The translations under genes and the position numbers were made by a program. Of a stretch of DNA of 64,000 bases, positions 53,591 to 61,626 are shown in pieces; positions within the stretch are counted from its first letter, which is position 1, and each line of letters begins with the position of its first letter. The notes under the pieces are model-generated. The model was given only the letters and a program-made list of their open reading frames with translations. It searched no databases and was not told where the DNA came from. This DNA is from Vibrio europaeus (GTDB lineage Bacteria; Pseudomonadota; Gammaproteobacteria; Enterobacterales; Vibrionaceae). The stretch is from assembly GCF_001695575.1 (NCBI RefSeq), contig NZ_LUAX01000007.1, positions 930,001-994,000 on the forward strand. Direction: 5' to 3'.

Positions 53591-54967
53591 TTAATCTTGG
53601 AATAGCTTTTCAATTTCAGCGACTTGTCGCTTACCTTGACTGTTGAGCGGAATTTCATCTAGTACGCGATACTTTCTTGGCATCGCGATAGGCTCTAGCC
53701 AGTCGCGCAGACTTTGACGTAAAGAGAGCCAAAACTTTCCTTTACCAAGTCGCTCCACCTCTTGTTGGCCTGCGTTGGTTAATACTATGACTGCGCAAAG
53801 TGTTAAACGGTTCCCATCTTGCATTGGAATGACCGCGCTTTCTTCAATGCAATCTAATTGTTCCAAACGTTTTTCAACTTCAACCAAAGAAATACGTTTT
53901 TCCTCAATTTTCACGACTCGGTCAGTACGCCCTTTTAGGTCAAAGGTCATTTTATCATGGAAACAACACTCATCCGCTGTCTGATACCACTCATCACCGG
54001 CAATGTGCGGAGCACGCAGTCTTAGACAATTTTCGCTATTTAGCTCTGCTTCTACACTTGGAAATAACTGCCAAGGTGTCGTTGCTATTTGCTGCTGTCT
54101 AAATGCAATCCCTCCGGTTTCTGTACTACCGAAGACTTCAATAGGAAGATGCGTGAATAACTCATTGCTGTGTTTGGCTGCACTTAGGGGTAATGGGCCG
54201 CCTGAGGAGAAAACACTGCGCAGTGGTGAGCTGTGATGCTCTTCTGTCAAACGCTTAAGTAAGGCAGGGCTGCTAACCAAGACAGTATTGTTATCCGCGT
54301 GGTGAACAATTTGTTCTGGAAACTCAAGATTGAATTGCGCAAACGGTCTGCCTGCACACAAAGGCCATAACAGGCGAAACAATAAACCATAGATGTGTTG
54401 GTGAGATACGGTACTTTCGATACGTGTATCCATCAAGGTTTGTCCCCACAGCGACTCTAATATTTCAATTTCAGTCGCAAGCTGTAAAAGCGTTTTATTG
54501 ATCGCTTTCGCTTTACCGCTAGAGCCGGAAGTGAACAAGGTTATCGAGATCTGTTCGAGTGAGAGCTCATCAAAGGAAACTTCTTCGATCGTGCCGTGTG
54601 TGTTGTGATTGAGCTTTAGTATTTTCAGCTCGTTCGCTACCACGACTTGCTCATCATGGATAACGAGATCGAAATGTTCGTTAAGCTCAACTACGGCTTG
54701 AGTTTGGTAATTACCGGGTAGGATGATTGCTTTACCAGCATAACAACTGGCAAAGAAACTGACCGCAAATAGATAGCTGTTACCAAAGCACAGAGCGACG
54801 CGCTTTGCCGAATGCTGCGAGAGTTGCTGAGAAAGCTCAGCCACATCATGTTGAAACTGACCCCATGTAATGGCGTCGTTTAACTCAAATGCCACTGGCT
54901 CAGTGCTTAAGCGCGATGCGTTCATTAGCGTGGCGAGCGAGGTAAATTCGGGGTTAACTAGGTTCAT
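53591..54967 (-). CDS. apeH: Aryl-polyene starter acyl/aryl-CoA (or ACP) ligase ApeH
   Basis: 458-aa ANL-superfamily adenylating enzyme. The P-loop-like ITLFTSGSSGKAKAINKT is at about residue 140. A later FGSTETGGIAFRQQ and LKGRTDRVVKIEEKRISL mark the A5 and A7-A10 regions, and the terminal QGKRQVAE holds the catalytic Lys. It activates the aryl starter (4-hydroxybenzoate in a studied homolog) and loads it on an ACP. Overlaps apeG by 4 bp. Confidence 0.86.
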   Translation of the reverse strand: MNLVNPEFTSLATLMNASRLSTEPVAFELNDAITWGQFQHDVAELSQQLSQHSAKRVALCFGNSYLFAVSFFASCYAGKAIILPGNYQTQAVVELNEHFDLVIHDEQVVVANELKILKLNHNTHGTIEEVSFDELSLEQISITLFTSGSSGKAKAINKTLLQLATEIEILESLWGQTLMDTRIESTVSHQHIYGLLFRLLWPLCAGRPFAQFNLEFPEQIVHHADNNTVLVSSPALLKRLTEEHHSSPLRSVFSSGGPLPLSAAKHSNELFTHLPIEVFGSTETGGIAFRQQQIATTPWQLFPSVEAELNSENCLRLRAPHIAGDEWYQTADECCFHDKMTFDLKGRTDRVVKIEEKRISLVEVEKRLEQLDCIEESAVIPMQDGNRLTLCAVIVLTNAGQQEVERLGKGKFWLSLRQSLRDWLEPIAMPRKYRVLDEIPLNSQGKRQVAEIEKLFQD

Positions 54968-55533
54968 TTTGATGAGTGATCCTTACGAATAAACTGACGC
55001 ACAACCCACTCTATTGCAAACAAACTGCCAGCAAGAATGTAGCTGATCAACCCGTTGTATAGTGTCCAAACTTCGATAGGTTGGAAACAGGTATACAGGG
55101 CAGTCAAACCATTGAGAACAAAGAACAGACACCAAATTATGGTGACTTTACGCGTGTAATCAACGCCACTTTGAGGTAGGTCGGGTTCTTGAAGGCGCGC
55201 CAAGCGCTCTATGATGGTTTGGGGCTGTTTTAAGCTAGAAGCAAACACAATCAGCATACATAGATTGACAACAACAGGGTAGAACATCAGCCAGCCATGT
55301 TGTTTGAATAGGATACCTAATCCGACGAGAAAGATACCCGTAACAGCAGTAACTTGTGCGACGTACTTGAGCTCTTTTAGTTTGGTACGATGTACGGACA
55401 GGAGGCGTGCTCCCAAGGCGGCGATTAATAGAATCCCCACCATGGAAAGGCCGTATTTATCTATGCCGAAGTAAACGGCGAATGGATAAGCGAGCAGGAC
55501 AAGTGCGGACAGAACTGTCAGCAATTGGCGCAT
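54964..55533 (-). CDS. apeG: COG4648-type membrane protein (ApeG position)
   Basis: 189-aa inner-membrane protein with about six helices (for example LLTVLSALVLLAYPFAVYFG, LSMVGILLIAALGARLL). No catalytic motif is evident. Always clustered with APE genes, so a role in pigment transfer or complex anchoring is inferred. Stop/start neighbours overlap or touch. Confidence 0.78.
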   Translation of the reverse strand: MRQLLTVLSALVLLAYPFAVYFGIDKYGLSMVGILLIAALGARLLSVHRTKLKELKYVAQVTAVTGIFLVGLGILFKQHGWLMFYPVVVNLCMLIVFASSLKQPQTIIERLARLQEPDLPQSGVDYTRKVTIIWCLFFVLNGLTALYTCFQPIEVWTLYNGLISYILAGSLFAIEWVVRQFIRKDHSSK

Positions 55534-55790
55534 TAGGCTTCCTTAAGAAGCTCTGTCACGGCGTTAACCACGTCTTCGACAGTACGCACAGTACTGAACT
55601 CAGCGGGTTTGATTTTTTTGCCTGTCGCGTTCTGTAGGTGAACTACTAGGTCAACAGCGTCAATGCTGTCTAAATCAAGATCTTGATACAAGTGCGCTTC
55701 AGGCACGATATCCGCAGCATCAATCTCAAATAACTCTTCAAGTGCGTCCTTTACTTGAGCAAATACCTGTTCTTTATTTACATCTGTCAT
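55533..55790 (-). CDS. apeF: Aryl-polyene acyl carrier protein (ApeF position)
   Basis: 85-aa acyl carrier protein. The phosphopantetheine Ser is in DLDLDSIDAVDLVVHL (about residue 45). It is acidic and helical. It is the first of two tandem ACPs on this strand order next to apeG, 15 bp from the other. Which ACP is called E or F is by order only. Confidence 0.9.
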   Translation of the reverse strand: MTDVNKEQVFAQVKDALEELFEIDAADIVPEAHLYQDLDLDSIDAVDLVVHLQNATGKKIKPAEFSTVRTVEDVVNAVTELLKEA

Positions 55791-55805
55791 GGGTGTACCT
55801 ACGGA

Positions 55806-56066
55806 TTATTCACTGATCTGTGAAGAAATATACTTCGCTAAATTACTCACTGAAGCAAAGTGCTCACGAGTATTTGAATCATCCGCATCGATGACAATGT
55901 TGTATTTCTTCTTAATCGCTAAACCTAGCTCTAACGCATCGATTGAGTCTAGGCCAAGACCATCACCAAACAGTGGAGCGTCTGTCTCAATATCGTCAAT
56001 GGTTAAATCTTCTAGATTTAGTGCATCAATTATAAGTTGTTTTATTTCGTTGTGTAGTTTTTCCAC
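55806..56066 (-). CDS. apeE: Aryl-polyene acyl carrier protein (ApeE position)
   Basis: 86-aa acyl carrier protein with the Ser in DGLGLDSIDALELGLAI (about residue 40). It differs from its neighbour in the surface helices, so the two ACPs are probably not interchangeable and may carry starter/extension or transfer steps. Confidence 0.9.
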   Translation of the reverse strand: MEKLHNEIKQLIIDALNLEDLTIDDIETDAPLFGDGLGLDSIDALELGLAIKKKYNIVIDADDSNTREHFASVSNLAKYISSQISE

Positions 56067-56082
56067 TTGGGCCTACTTGTCA

Positions 56083-56868
56083 CTAGTAATTTTCTGGAAA
56101 GATCGTCTCTGATAAATGCTGCTGCAAACGGCGAGCGGCAATTGTTGGGGACGTAGTTTGCTCTATAAATGGTTTAACCTCAACTTTATCCTTAACTTCG
56201 ACAAGGAAAAAAGGCTTGGTAGGGGGAACTTGATACCATTTTGTCTCTTTTGTGAGAAAGCTCGGAGAAACGCTAATATGGATAACGCGCAAATCTCGTT
56301 CAGTGCGCACTGCTATTTGCGCTGAGCCTCGCTGCAGTTTCGATTCAACTCCGGGTGTGGTACGGGTGCCTTCTGGGAAAACGAGTAATACGTTGCCTTG
56401 CTCAAAACGTTTTTCGCATATTGCCAACAAGTCATCAGGCGTTTCATTCGGAATATAACCTGCAGCCTTAACAATATGCTTCATAAACGGGTTGGTCCAA
56501 ATGGCAGATTTAACTAAGCAGTCACAGCGTTTCAATTGTGATGCAATTAGAACATAGTCAATAAGGCTTGGATGGTTGGCAACGATTAAGCAGTTTTTAT
56601 CTTGCTGCAGAAGCTCAGAGCCGACAATTTTATAATCAATCGCCCCAGTGAACTTCATCAGTTTACAAAACAGATTGAATGAACGCTGAATGGCACCCTG
56701 AACACGGTACTCTCGAACCGTTTTATCTTTGGTCAGTAGGTGAATCGCGGGGATAACGACGAAACTCAGGGTTAAGCCGCCAAGGCCAAAAACAGAAAAG
56801 CAGAAACCCGTTGCAAAAACACGCCAATGTTGATCGAATGTTTTCATTAATTTCTCTGCCAAGTCCAT
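56083..56868 (-). CDS. apeD: PlsC-type acyltransferase of the aryl-polyene cluster (ApeD position)
   Basis: 261-aa 1-acylglycerol-3-phosphate acyltransferase-like enzyme. It has an N-terminal hydrophobic helix (VFATGFCFSVFGLGGLTLSF), the catalytic LIVANHPSLIDYV (HxxxxD, about residues 96-108) and the substrate motif LLVFPEGTRTTPG. It could attach the polyene to a lipid backbone. Its start overlaps apeC by 22 bp. Confidence 0.86.
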   Translation of the reverse strand: MDLAEKLMKTFDQHWRVFATGFCFSVFGLGGLTLSFVVIPAIHLLTKDKTVREYRVQGAIQRSFNLFCKLMKFTGAIDYKIVGSELLQQDKNCLIVANHPSLIDYVLIASQLKRCDCLVKSAIWTNPFMKHIVKAAGYIPNETPDDLLAICEKRFEQGNVLLVFPEGTRTTPGVESKLQRGSAQIAVRTERDLRVIHISVSPSFLTKETKWYQVPPTKPFFLVEVKDKVEVKPFIEQTTSPTIAARRLQQHLSETIFPENY

Positions 56869-57575
56869 GTTTGTTGGGGGGAATTAATCTCCCATTGGCT
56901 TTGATTAGACAAGAAATGACGGATGAATTCTAATCCTTGTGGCAGCGTTTGGGCTGATGTCTCGTAAGTTTGATGTTGCGATAGCAAGAAGCCATTGCCA
57001 TTTGAAAGAACAAGTCCTAAGCCGTAGCCGCGATAGTTGTGCTCTTCATACTTTTTGTAAGCGTCAGGTAGTGGCTCATCGAAATCAACAACCAATACTT
57101 TACTGTCTGGATGATCGTTTAAATACAACCAAGCTTCGATAATCGCACTTTGGAAGGTGTTCTCTGAAGCGGCAATCGAGGTAAGAGGAATAGGCTTTTT
57201 GGTCGCAATGGTGGCCAGACCTGCTGCGGTATTGTGTACTGATTGTGAAAACGCCATTGGAGAAGCTTCTTCGCCTTTCAGTATTTCATCGATTAATTTT
57301 ACACTACGGTGCAGTTCTCCATGGCGACTGGCGAAGACCAGATAATCGACCTCGTGCTCATTGAGTAATTCGATGCTCGTTTGAACCGCAAGTTTGCTCA
57401 GGTTACTCATTCTACGGCGCATCATAGGTGGGATTGCCGAGGTAATTAATTTGTCTTCTTCAGGCCACTGTAAGCTATTTGCCCAACTTTCCCAGTTTTG
57501 AGACACTGAGAATCCGTTAGAATGCGCGAGCCACGCGTCGATGTTAAATGAGATGTTGATATCTGAATTTAGCAT
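56847..57575 (-). CDS. apeC: Aryl-polyene chain-length factor-like ketosynthase ApeC
   Basis: 242-aa truncated ketosynthase-like protein, first gene of the minus-strand operon. It keeps the thiolase-fold segment FSQSVHNTAAGLATIATKK but has no cysteine anywhere; the active-site position reads SIAASENTFQSAI. It is therefore the non-catalytic partner (CLF) of ApeO. Length and lack of Cys match ApeC in known clusters. Confidence 0.86.
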   Translation of the reverse strand: MLNSDINISFNIDAWLAHSNGFSVSQNWESWANSLQWPEEDKLITSAIPPMMRRRMSNLSKLAVQTSIELLNEHEVDYLVFASRHGELHRSVKLIDEILKGEEASPMAFSQSVHNTAAGLATIATKKPIPLTSIAASENTFQSAIIEAWLYLNDHPDSKVLVVDFDEPLPDAYKKYEEHNYRGYGLGLVLSNGNGFLLSQHQTYETSAQTLPQGLEFIRHFLSNQSQWEINSPQQTWTWQRN

Positions 57576-57663
57576 AAGATATTGAATTGTCGTTTTTACA
57601 GCGAAATACTAATAGAGTCTGTCGACTTTATAAGACTTAAACACCTAATAAGGAATTATTAAT
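57576..57663. promoter_or_regulatory. Divergent promoter region of the aryl-polyene cluster
   Basis: Only 88 bp separate the 17-gene minus arm from the 3-gene plus arm, so both promoters must lie here. On the plus strand TTGTCG-N17-TAATAG is a plausible sigma-70 promoter. AAGGAA serves as the RBS of the plus-strand lipoprotein. A shared regulator is likely but none is encoded in the cluster. Confidence 0.5.
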
Positions 57664-58056
57664 ATGTCACCACTTAAGTTACTCAGCTCGGTATTATTAG
57701 CGTTATTACTCGTAGGTTGTGGTCGTGTTCAGCCAGTAATGAACGTTGAGGATACTCCAGTTGCTTATAATCTTCAAAGTAAACAGGTTAAAATGGCAAT
57801 TATGCAAGCTGCCATGAATCGCGGTTGGATCGTAGAAGAGGTTTCTGCTAATGAGCTGAATGCGAAATTACACGTTCGCTCGCATTATGCGGAAGTAAAA
57901 ATTCCATATAACGACAAGTTTTACTCAATTATTTATCTCAACTCAGAAAACTTGAAAGCAGGTGATGGCAAAATACACCGTAACTACAATCGTTGGATTA
58001 ACAACTTAAACGTAGATATTAAGAAACAGCTAGCGCTTACAGCGTCTGCACAATAA
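57664..58056 (+). CDS. Lipoprotein of the aryl-polyene cluster
   Basis: 130-aa lipoprotein with signal LLSSVLLALLLVGC (lipobox LVGC). The body holds VKMAIMQAAMNRGWIVEEV and SHYAEVKIPYNDKFYSIIYL, a small alpha/beta domain shared with similar APE-linked proteins. Likely outer-membrane or periplasm-facing; function unknown. First gene of the plus arm, 30 bp before the methyltransferase gene. Confidence 0.78.
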   Translation: MSPLKLLSSVLLALLLVGCGRVQPVMNVEDTPVAYNLQSKQVKMAIMQAAMNRGWIVEEVSANELNAKLHVRSHYAEVKIPYNDKFYSIIYLNSENLKAGDGKIHRNYNRWINNLNVDIKKQLALTASAQ

Positions 58057-58086
58057 TCATTTAATCAACTTATAGTTAGGTTTTTC

Positions 58087-59154
58087 GTGGTACAAGAAAA
58101 CAAAGATCCGTTTAACGCCCTAGAAGCGAAAACAGAAGCTCAAAAGCTATCATTTGCGCCAATTGTGTTTCAAACAGCGCGAACTTTACGTGATTTAGGT
58201 GTTTTGTCTGCACTAGATAAAGCAGGCGAGAAAGGTCTAAATGCGATTGAAATTGCTCAGCAAACTCAGGTTTCTGAGTATGGTGTAAAAGTGCTGCTTG
58301 ATATGGCGATCAGCGCCAATATCGTGTTGTGGGAAAAACCTAACTATTGCCTAGCAAACTTAGGCTTCTTTATTCTCCATGATGGTATGACCAATGCCAA
58401 CATGGATTTTACCGCTGATGTTTGTTACGCGGCGATGATGCACCTCACTGAGTCGATTGTCGAAGGCAAACCTGCTGGTCTGAAGGAGCTAGGAGATTGG
58501 GAGACCATCTATCAAGGTCTGTCGACTCTGCCAGAACAAGCAAAAGAGAGTTGGTTTAAGTTTGATCACTTCTATTCTGACCGTTCATTCCCGGTTCTAC
58601 TTGAAGAAGTATTCAAAAGTCAACCGAAAACCCTTGTTGATATTGGTGGCAATACGGGTAAGTGGGCAATGCAATGTTGTAACTACAACCAAGATGTTGA
58701 GATCACCATTGTTGATTTACCTCAACAGCTTGAGATGGCGATGAAAAATGCCAAAGATCAGGGCTTTGCAAGCCGAGTTCATCCGCACCCTGCCAATATG
58801 CTTGATAAGCAGCAAGTACTGCCAGAAAGCGCCGATGTTTGGTGGATGAGCCAGTTCTTAGATTGCTTCTCGCCAATGGAAATTCTTAATATCCTCAAGA
58901 AAGTCAAAGGTCAGCTTCGTGAAGGAGACTCTATTTACATTCTTGAGTTGTTCTGGGACGCGCAAAAGTATGACGCCGCTTCTTTCAGTTTGAATGCCAC
59001 TTCTCTCTACTTCACCTGCCTAGCCAATGGCAATAGCCGCTTCTATCGTAGCGACGATTTCTTAGAGATCATTGAAGCAGCGGGTTTAGCTGTTGAAGAA
59101 AGAACCGATAATATTGGTCTTGGGCATACGCTGCTCAAGCTAAAATCACAATAA
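58087..59154 (+). CDS. SAM-dependent methyltransferase of the aryl-polyene cluster
   Basis: 355-aa class I methyltransferase with an N-terminal winged-helix dimerisation domain (about residues 25-100) and a SAM-binding domain with LVDIGGNTGKWAMQCC (about 178-193), the plant-OMT-like (COMT/ActMT) layout. It starts with GTG; AGG lies about 7 bp upstream. APE head groups are methylated on the ring, so this enzyme probably methylates the aryl starter; C- versus O-methylation is not decided by sequence. Confidence 0.86.
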   Translation: MVQENKDPFNALEAKTEAQKLSFAPIVFQTARTLRDLGVLSALDKAGEKGLNAIEIAQQTQVSEYGVKVLLDMAISANIVLWEKPNYCLANLGFFILHDGMTNANMDFTADVCYAAMMHLTESIVEGKPAGLKELGDWETIYQGLSTLPEQAKESWFKFDHFYSDRSFPVLLEEVFKSQPKTLVDIGGNTGKWAMQCCNYNQDVEITIVDLPQQLEMAMKNAKDQGFASRVHPHPANMLDKQQVLPESADVWWMSQFLDCFSPMEILNILKKVKGQLREGDSIYILELFWDAQKYDAASFSLNATSLYFTCLANGNSRFYRSDDFLEIIEAAGLAVEERTDNIGLGHTLLKLKSQ

Positions 59155-59159
59155 AAAAT

Positions 59160-60407
59160 ATGAAAAAAGAAATTACCCAAGTTGTTGTAGTTGGTGCAGG
59201 GCCTTCAGGCTCTACTGTTTCTGCGTTGTTAAATGCACAGGACATAAACGTAATTGTTATCGAAAAGGTGCTATTCCCACGCTTTTCTATCGGAGAAAGC
59301 CTGCTTCCGGCGTGTATGGAAGTGGTAGAACAAGCCGGTATGCTTGATGCGGTTAACCAATACGGCTTTCAGTACAAAGATGGCGCAGCGTTTAGACGTG
59401 ATGGTGTATACACCCAGTTTGATTTCACCGATAAATTTACCTCAGGGCCTGGGACTACTTTCCAAGTCCAGCGGGGTAACTTCGATAAAGTCCTTGCCGA
59501 TAGCGCTGAGAATCAAGGGGTAGAAATTCGATATCAGCATGAGTTAACTGAACTTGAGTTTGTTGGTGAGCGCTCTTTGCTGACAGTCAAAGATGAGCAG
59601 GGTGAGAGCTACCAAATAGAAGCAGACTATGTGTTGGATGCGAGTGGCTTCGGGCGAGTTTTACCTAAAATGCTCGACCTTGAAGAACCTTCGTGTCTAC
59701 CGCCGCGCAAAGCTATCTTTACTCATATCGTCGATAACATTGACCCGCAAGAGTTAGAGTACGATCGCAACAAGATTTTAATTTCAGTACACCCTGAAAA
59801 TCACGATGTCTGGTATTGGTTGATTCCTTTTTCCAATGGCGTGTGTTCATTTGGTGTAGTTGGGGAACCTGAGTTCTTTGACCGCTACCCTAAAGATAAG
59901 ATTGCCGCCATTAAGCAACTGGCGAGTGAAGAATCTGGTTTAGCCCGTTTACTTGCCAATGCAGAATATCCTAACCCTGCGGGAGAGCTAGGCGGATACT
60001 CAGCGAACGTAAAACAGCTCGCGACCAAGCACTATGCTCTGCTAGGCAATGCGGGAGAGTTTCTTGATCCGGTATTTTCTTCCGGTGTGACCATTGCGAT
60101 GAAGTCGGCCCAGTATGCCGCGGAGTGTGTGGTAAGACAGCTAAATGGGCAAGAGGTGGATTGGAATCTAGAGTATGCTAATCCATTGATGGTTGGTGTA
60201 AACACTTTCCGAACTTATGTCGAAGGCTGGTATAGCGGTATACTGCAAGATGTCATCTTCTATCAGAATCCTAATCCTCGGATTAAGCAAATGATCAGCG
60301 CTATCTTAGCGGGGTATGCTTGGGATCAAGATAACCCATACGTTAAAAATAGCGATCAACGATTAAAAACATTGGCAGAGATAGTTCGCGAAAACAGTAA
60401 CGCTTAG
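59160..60407 (+). CDS. Flavin-dependent halogenase-like oxidoreductase of the aryl-polyene cluster
   Basis: 415-aa FAD enzyme: GxGxxG in VVVVGAGPSGSTVSALL (residues 9-25), PRFSIGESLLP (40-50), a Lys in GFQYKDGAAF (K73) and, notably, WYWLIP at 218-223, which fits the WxWxIP motif of flavin-dependent halogenases. K73 sits in the K.GA.F context of halogenases acting on carrier-bound phenols/pyrroles. The same segments also occur in related monooxygenases and reductases, so halogenation is not proven. It follows the methyltransferase by 5 bp and is the last gene of the plus arm. Confidence 0.78.
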   Translation: MKKEITQVVVVGAGPSGSTVSALLNAQDINVIVIEKVLFPRFSIGESLLPACMEVVEQAGMLDAVNQYGFQYKDGAAFRRDGVYTQFDFTDKFTSGPGTTFQVQRGNFDKVLADSAENQGVEIRYQHELTELEFVGERSLLTVKDEQGESYQIEADYVLDASGFGRVLPKMLDLEEPSCLPPRKAIFTHIVDNIDPQELEYDRNKILISVHPENHDVWYWLIPFSNGVCSFGVVGEPEFFDRYPKDKIAAIKQLASEESGLARLLANAEYPNPAGELGGYSANVKQLATKHYALLGNAGEFLDPVFSSGVTIAMKSAQYAAECVVRQLNGQEVDWNLEYANPLMVGVNTFRTYVEGWYSGILQDVIFYQNPNPRIKQMISAILAGYAWDQDNPYVKNSDQRLKTLAEIVRENSNA

Positions 60408-60463
60408 AGTTTTGATTTGGCTCAAGACTAGAGATGGCGAAAACCTCAATCACCGCTCATACT

Positions 60464-60741
60464 TTTGGAGGGCCTGTTGACCTTTTGAGCTGATTTTTGC
60501 AGCAGTTTGTGGGTTCTTTATGCAAGGCAGAGGCTTTGAATTGTAGTTGCCCTACCTGATAAAGCCGATAACGCAGCAGAAAGGAGCCACAAACGCTGCC
60601 CGAAGGGTTCGGCTAAAAGCGTTTTACTCTTTGTTGAGAGGTGTTTTGCTTAGAATGACTAGGCTACAAACCTCTCGCCGCGATTAAAACGCTTTTATCT
60701 CGAACAAAATTTAACCGCAAAAAGTCAACAGACCCTCGAAA
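60464..60741. mobile_element. 278-bp MITE-like element with terminal inverted repeats
   Basis: The left end GAGGGCCTGTTGACCTTTT (60468-60486) and right end AAAAAGTCAACAGACCCTC (60719-60737) are inverted repeats with two mismatches. Pairing can be extended by TTT(G/C) on the outside. The interior folds (TAAAAGCGTTTTA near 60612 against TTAAAACGCTTTT near 60684; GAGAGGT against ACCTCTC). It encodes nothing. No clear target duplication flanks it. I recognise similar sequence from Vibrio intergenic regions, from memory only. Confidence 0.7.
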
Positions 60742-60795
60742 TAGATCGCTATTCAAACAACTTACGTAGGTTTGGATAGGGAAAGGAGGTGATCT

Positions 60796-61047
60796 ATGAA
60801 GAACGAACTTGATCCAACCAAGGTTCTACAAGCTTACGAAACGGTGATGGCGAACGGCTCACCAACTGAGCATGGCAAAATCTATGAAGGTGTCGAAGCC
60901 TTCTCTGATTACGATGGGTACAATGTGTATATGCGAGGTAATGGTGTCGAGCTAAAAATTGGCTTCCACAATACCTATCATCTCGATTATGACCAAGAAC
61001 ATCTTAGAGATAGCTTCCTGAAAAAGGTCGCCATGTTAGCGAAATAG
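60796..61047 (+). CDS. DUF3081 family protein
   Basis: 83-aa acidic protein with the DUF3081 pattern: an opening MKNELDPTKVLQAYE, central FSDYDGYNVYMRGN and FHNTYHLDYDQE. No signal or membrane helix. Its ribosome site is AAAGGAGGTGATCT, of which AAGGAGGTGATC is a 12-base perfect complement to the usual 16S 3' end, far more than most genes here have. Function unknown; ends in a strong terminator. Confidence 0.82.
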   Translation: MKNELDPTKVLQAYETVMANGSPTEHGKIYEGVEAFSDYDGYNVYMRGNGVELKIGFHNTYHLDYDQEHLRDSFLKKVAMLAK

Positions 61048-61074
61048 AAAACACCATAAACAAGATAATGAATC

Positions 61075-61113
61075 TGCCCTAATGGTTGAGTAATCAATCA
61101 TTGGGGCATTTTT
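61075..61113 (+). terminator. Terminator of the DUF3081 gene
   Basis: TGCCCTAATG...TTGA (61075-61089) pairs with TCAA...CATTGGGGCA (61094-61108), followed by TTTTT. Confidence 0.8.
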
Positions 61114-61626
61114 ATATCCAGACACATCATAGGTTACCCTACGTAGCAAAATGGTTTGGCTTTTGTCCTATATATCTAAAATGCCGAATGGAGCCATGGT
61201 GAATCAAAGTGTAGAGGGATGGTTTGATAGTTAACCATATAGGTGGTAAATGTAGATTTGTTTATCATGTGAGATTGATGTCATTTTTTGGTTTCGGGTG
61301 TGAGGTTTGTCTTTTTCTTTGTATCAACTTTGATATATTGATCGCTAGCGATTTCATAGTTGACTGCCTTGGCGGTTTGAGTTGGATCTTAACGTTTTCT
61401 ATCAGATAGGACTGGGCCTAATTTCGATAGGTGAGAAAGCGAATTTCATGGACAGATATCTTAGTGAAATATACTAAATAGTAATGAGTCGCTATGCATA
61501 CCATGGTTGTAATAAAGGAATGAATGCAACGGTTCTTAAACAATTGATTTAGTTGGTTAAACAAATATAACGATATCGCTGTTGGCTTAATTTATATGCA
61601 GTAAGGTATTGTTCTTTGGGGGATAG
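61114..61626. other. AT-rich gap before the winged-helix/EAL gene
   Basis: I see no supportable gene or RNA in these ~510 bp. A 61-residue open frame in the middle (61224-61409) has no ribosome site or family features. TCGCTAGCGA near 61344 is an isolated palindrome. The right end must hold the promoter of the next gene. Confidence 0.5.

Noticed and set aside
61224..61409. 61-codon open frame rich in hydrophobic residues
   Set aside because: No ribosome site, no clear membrane topology and AT-rich surroundings; more likely chance.
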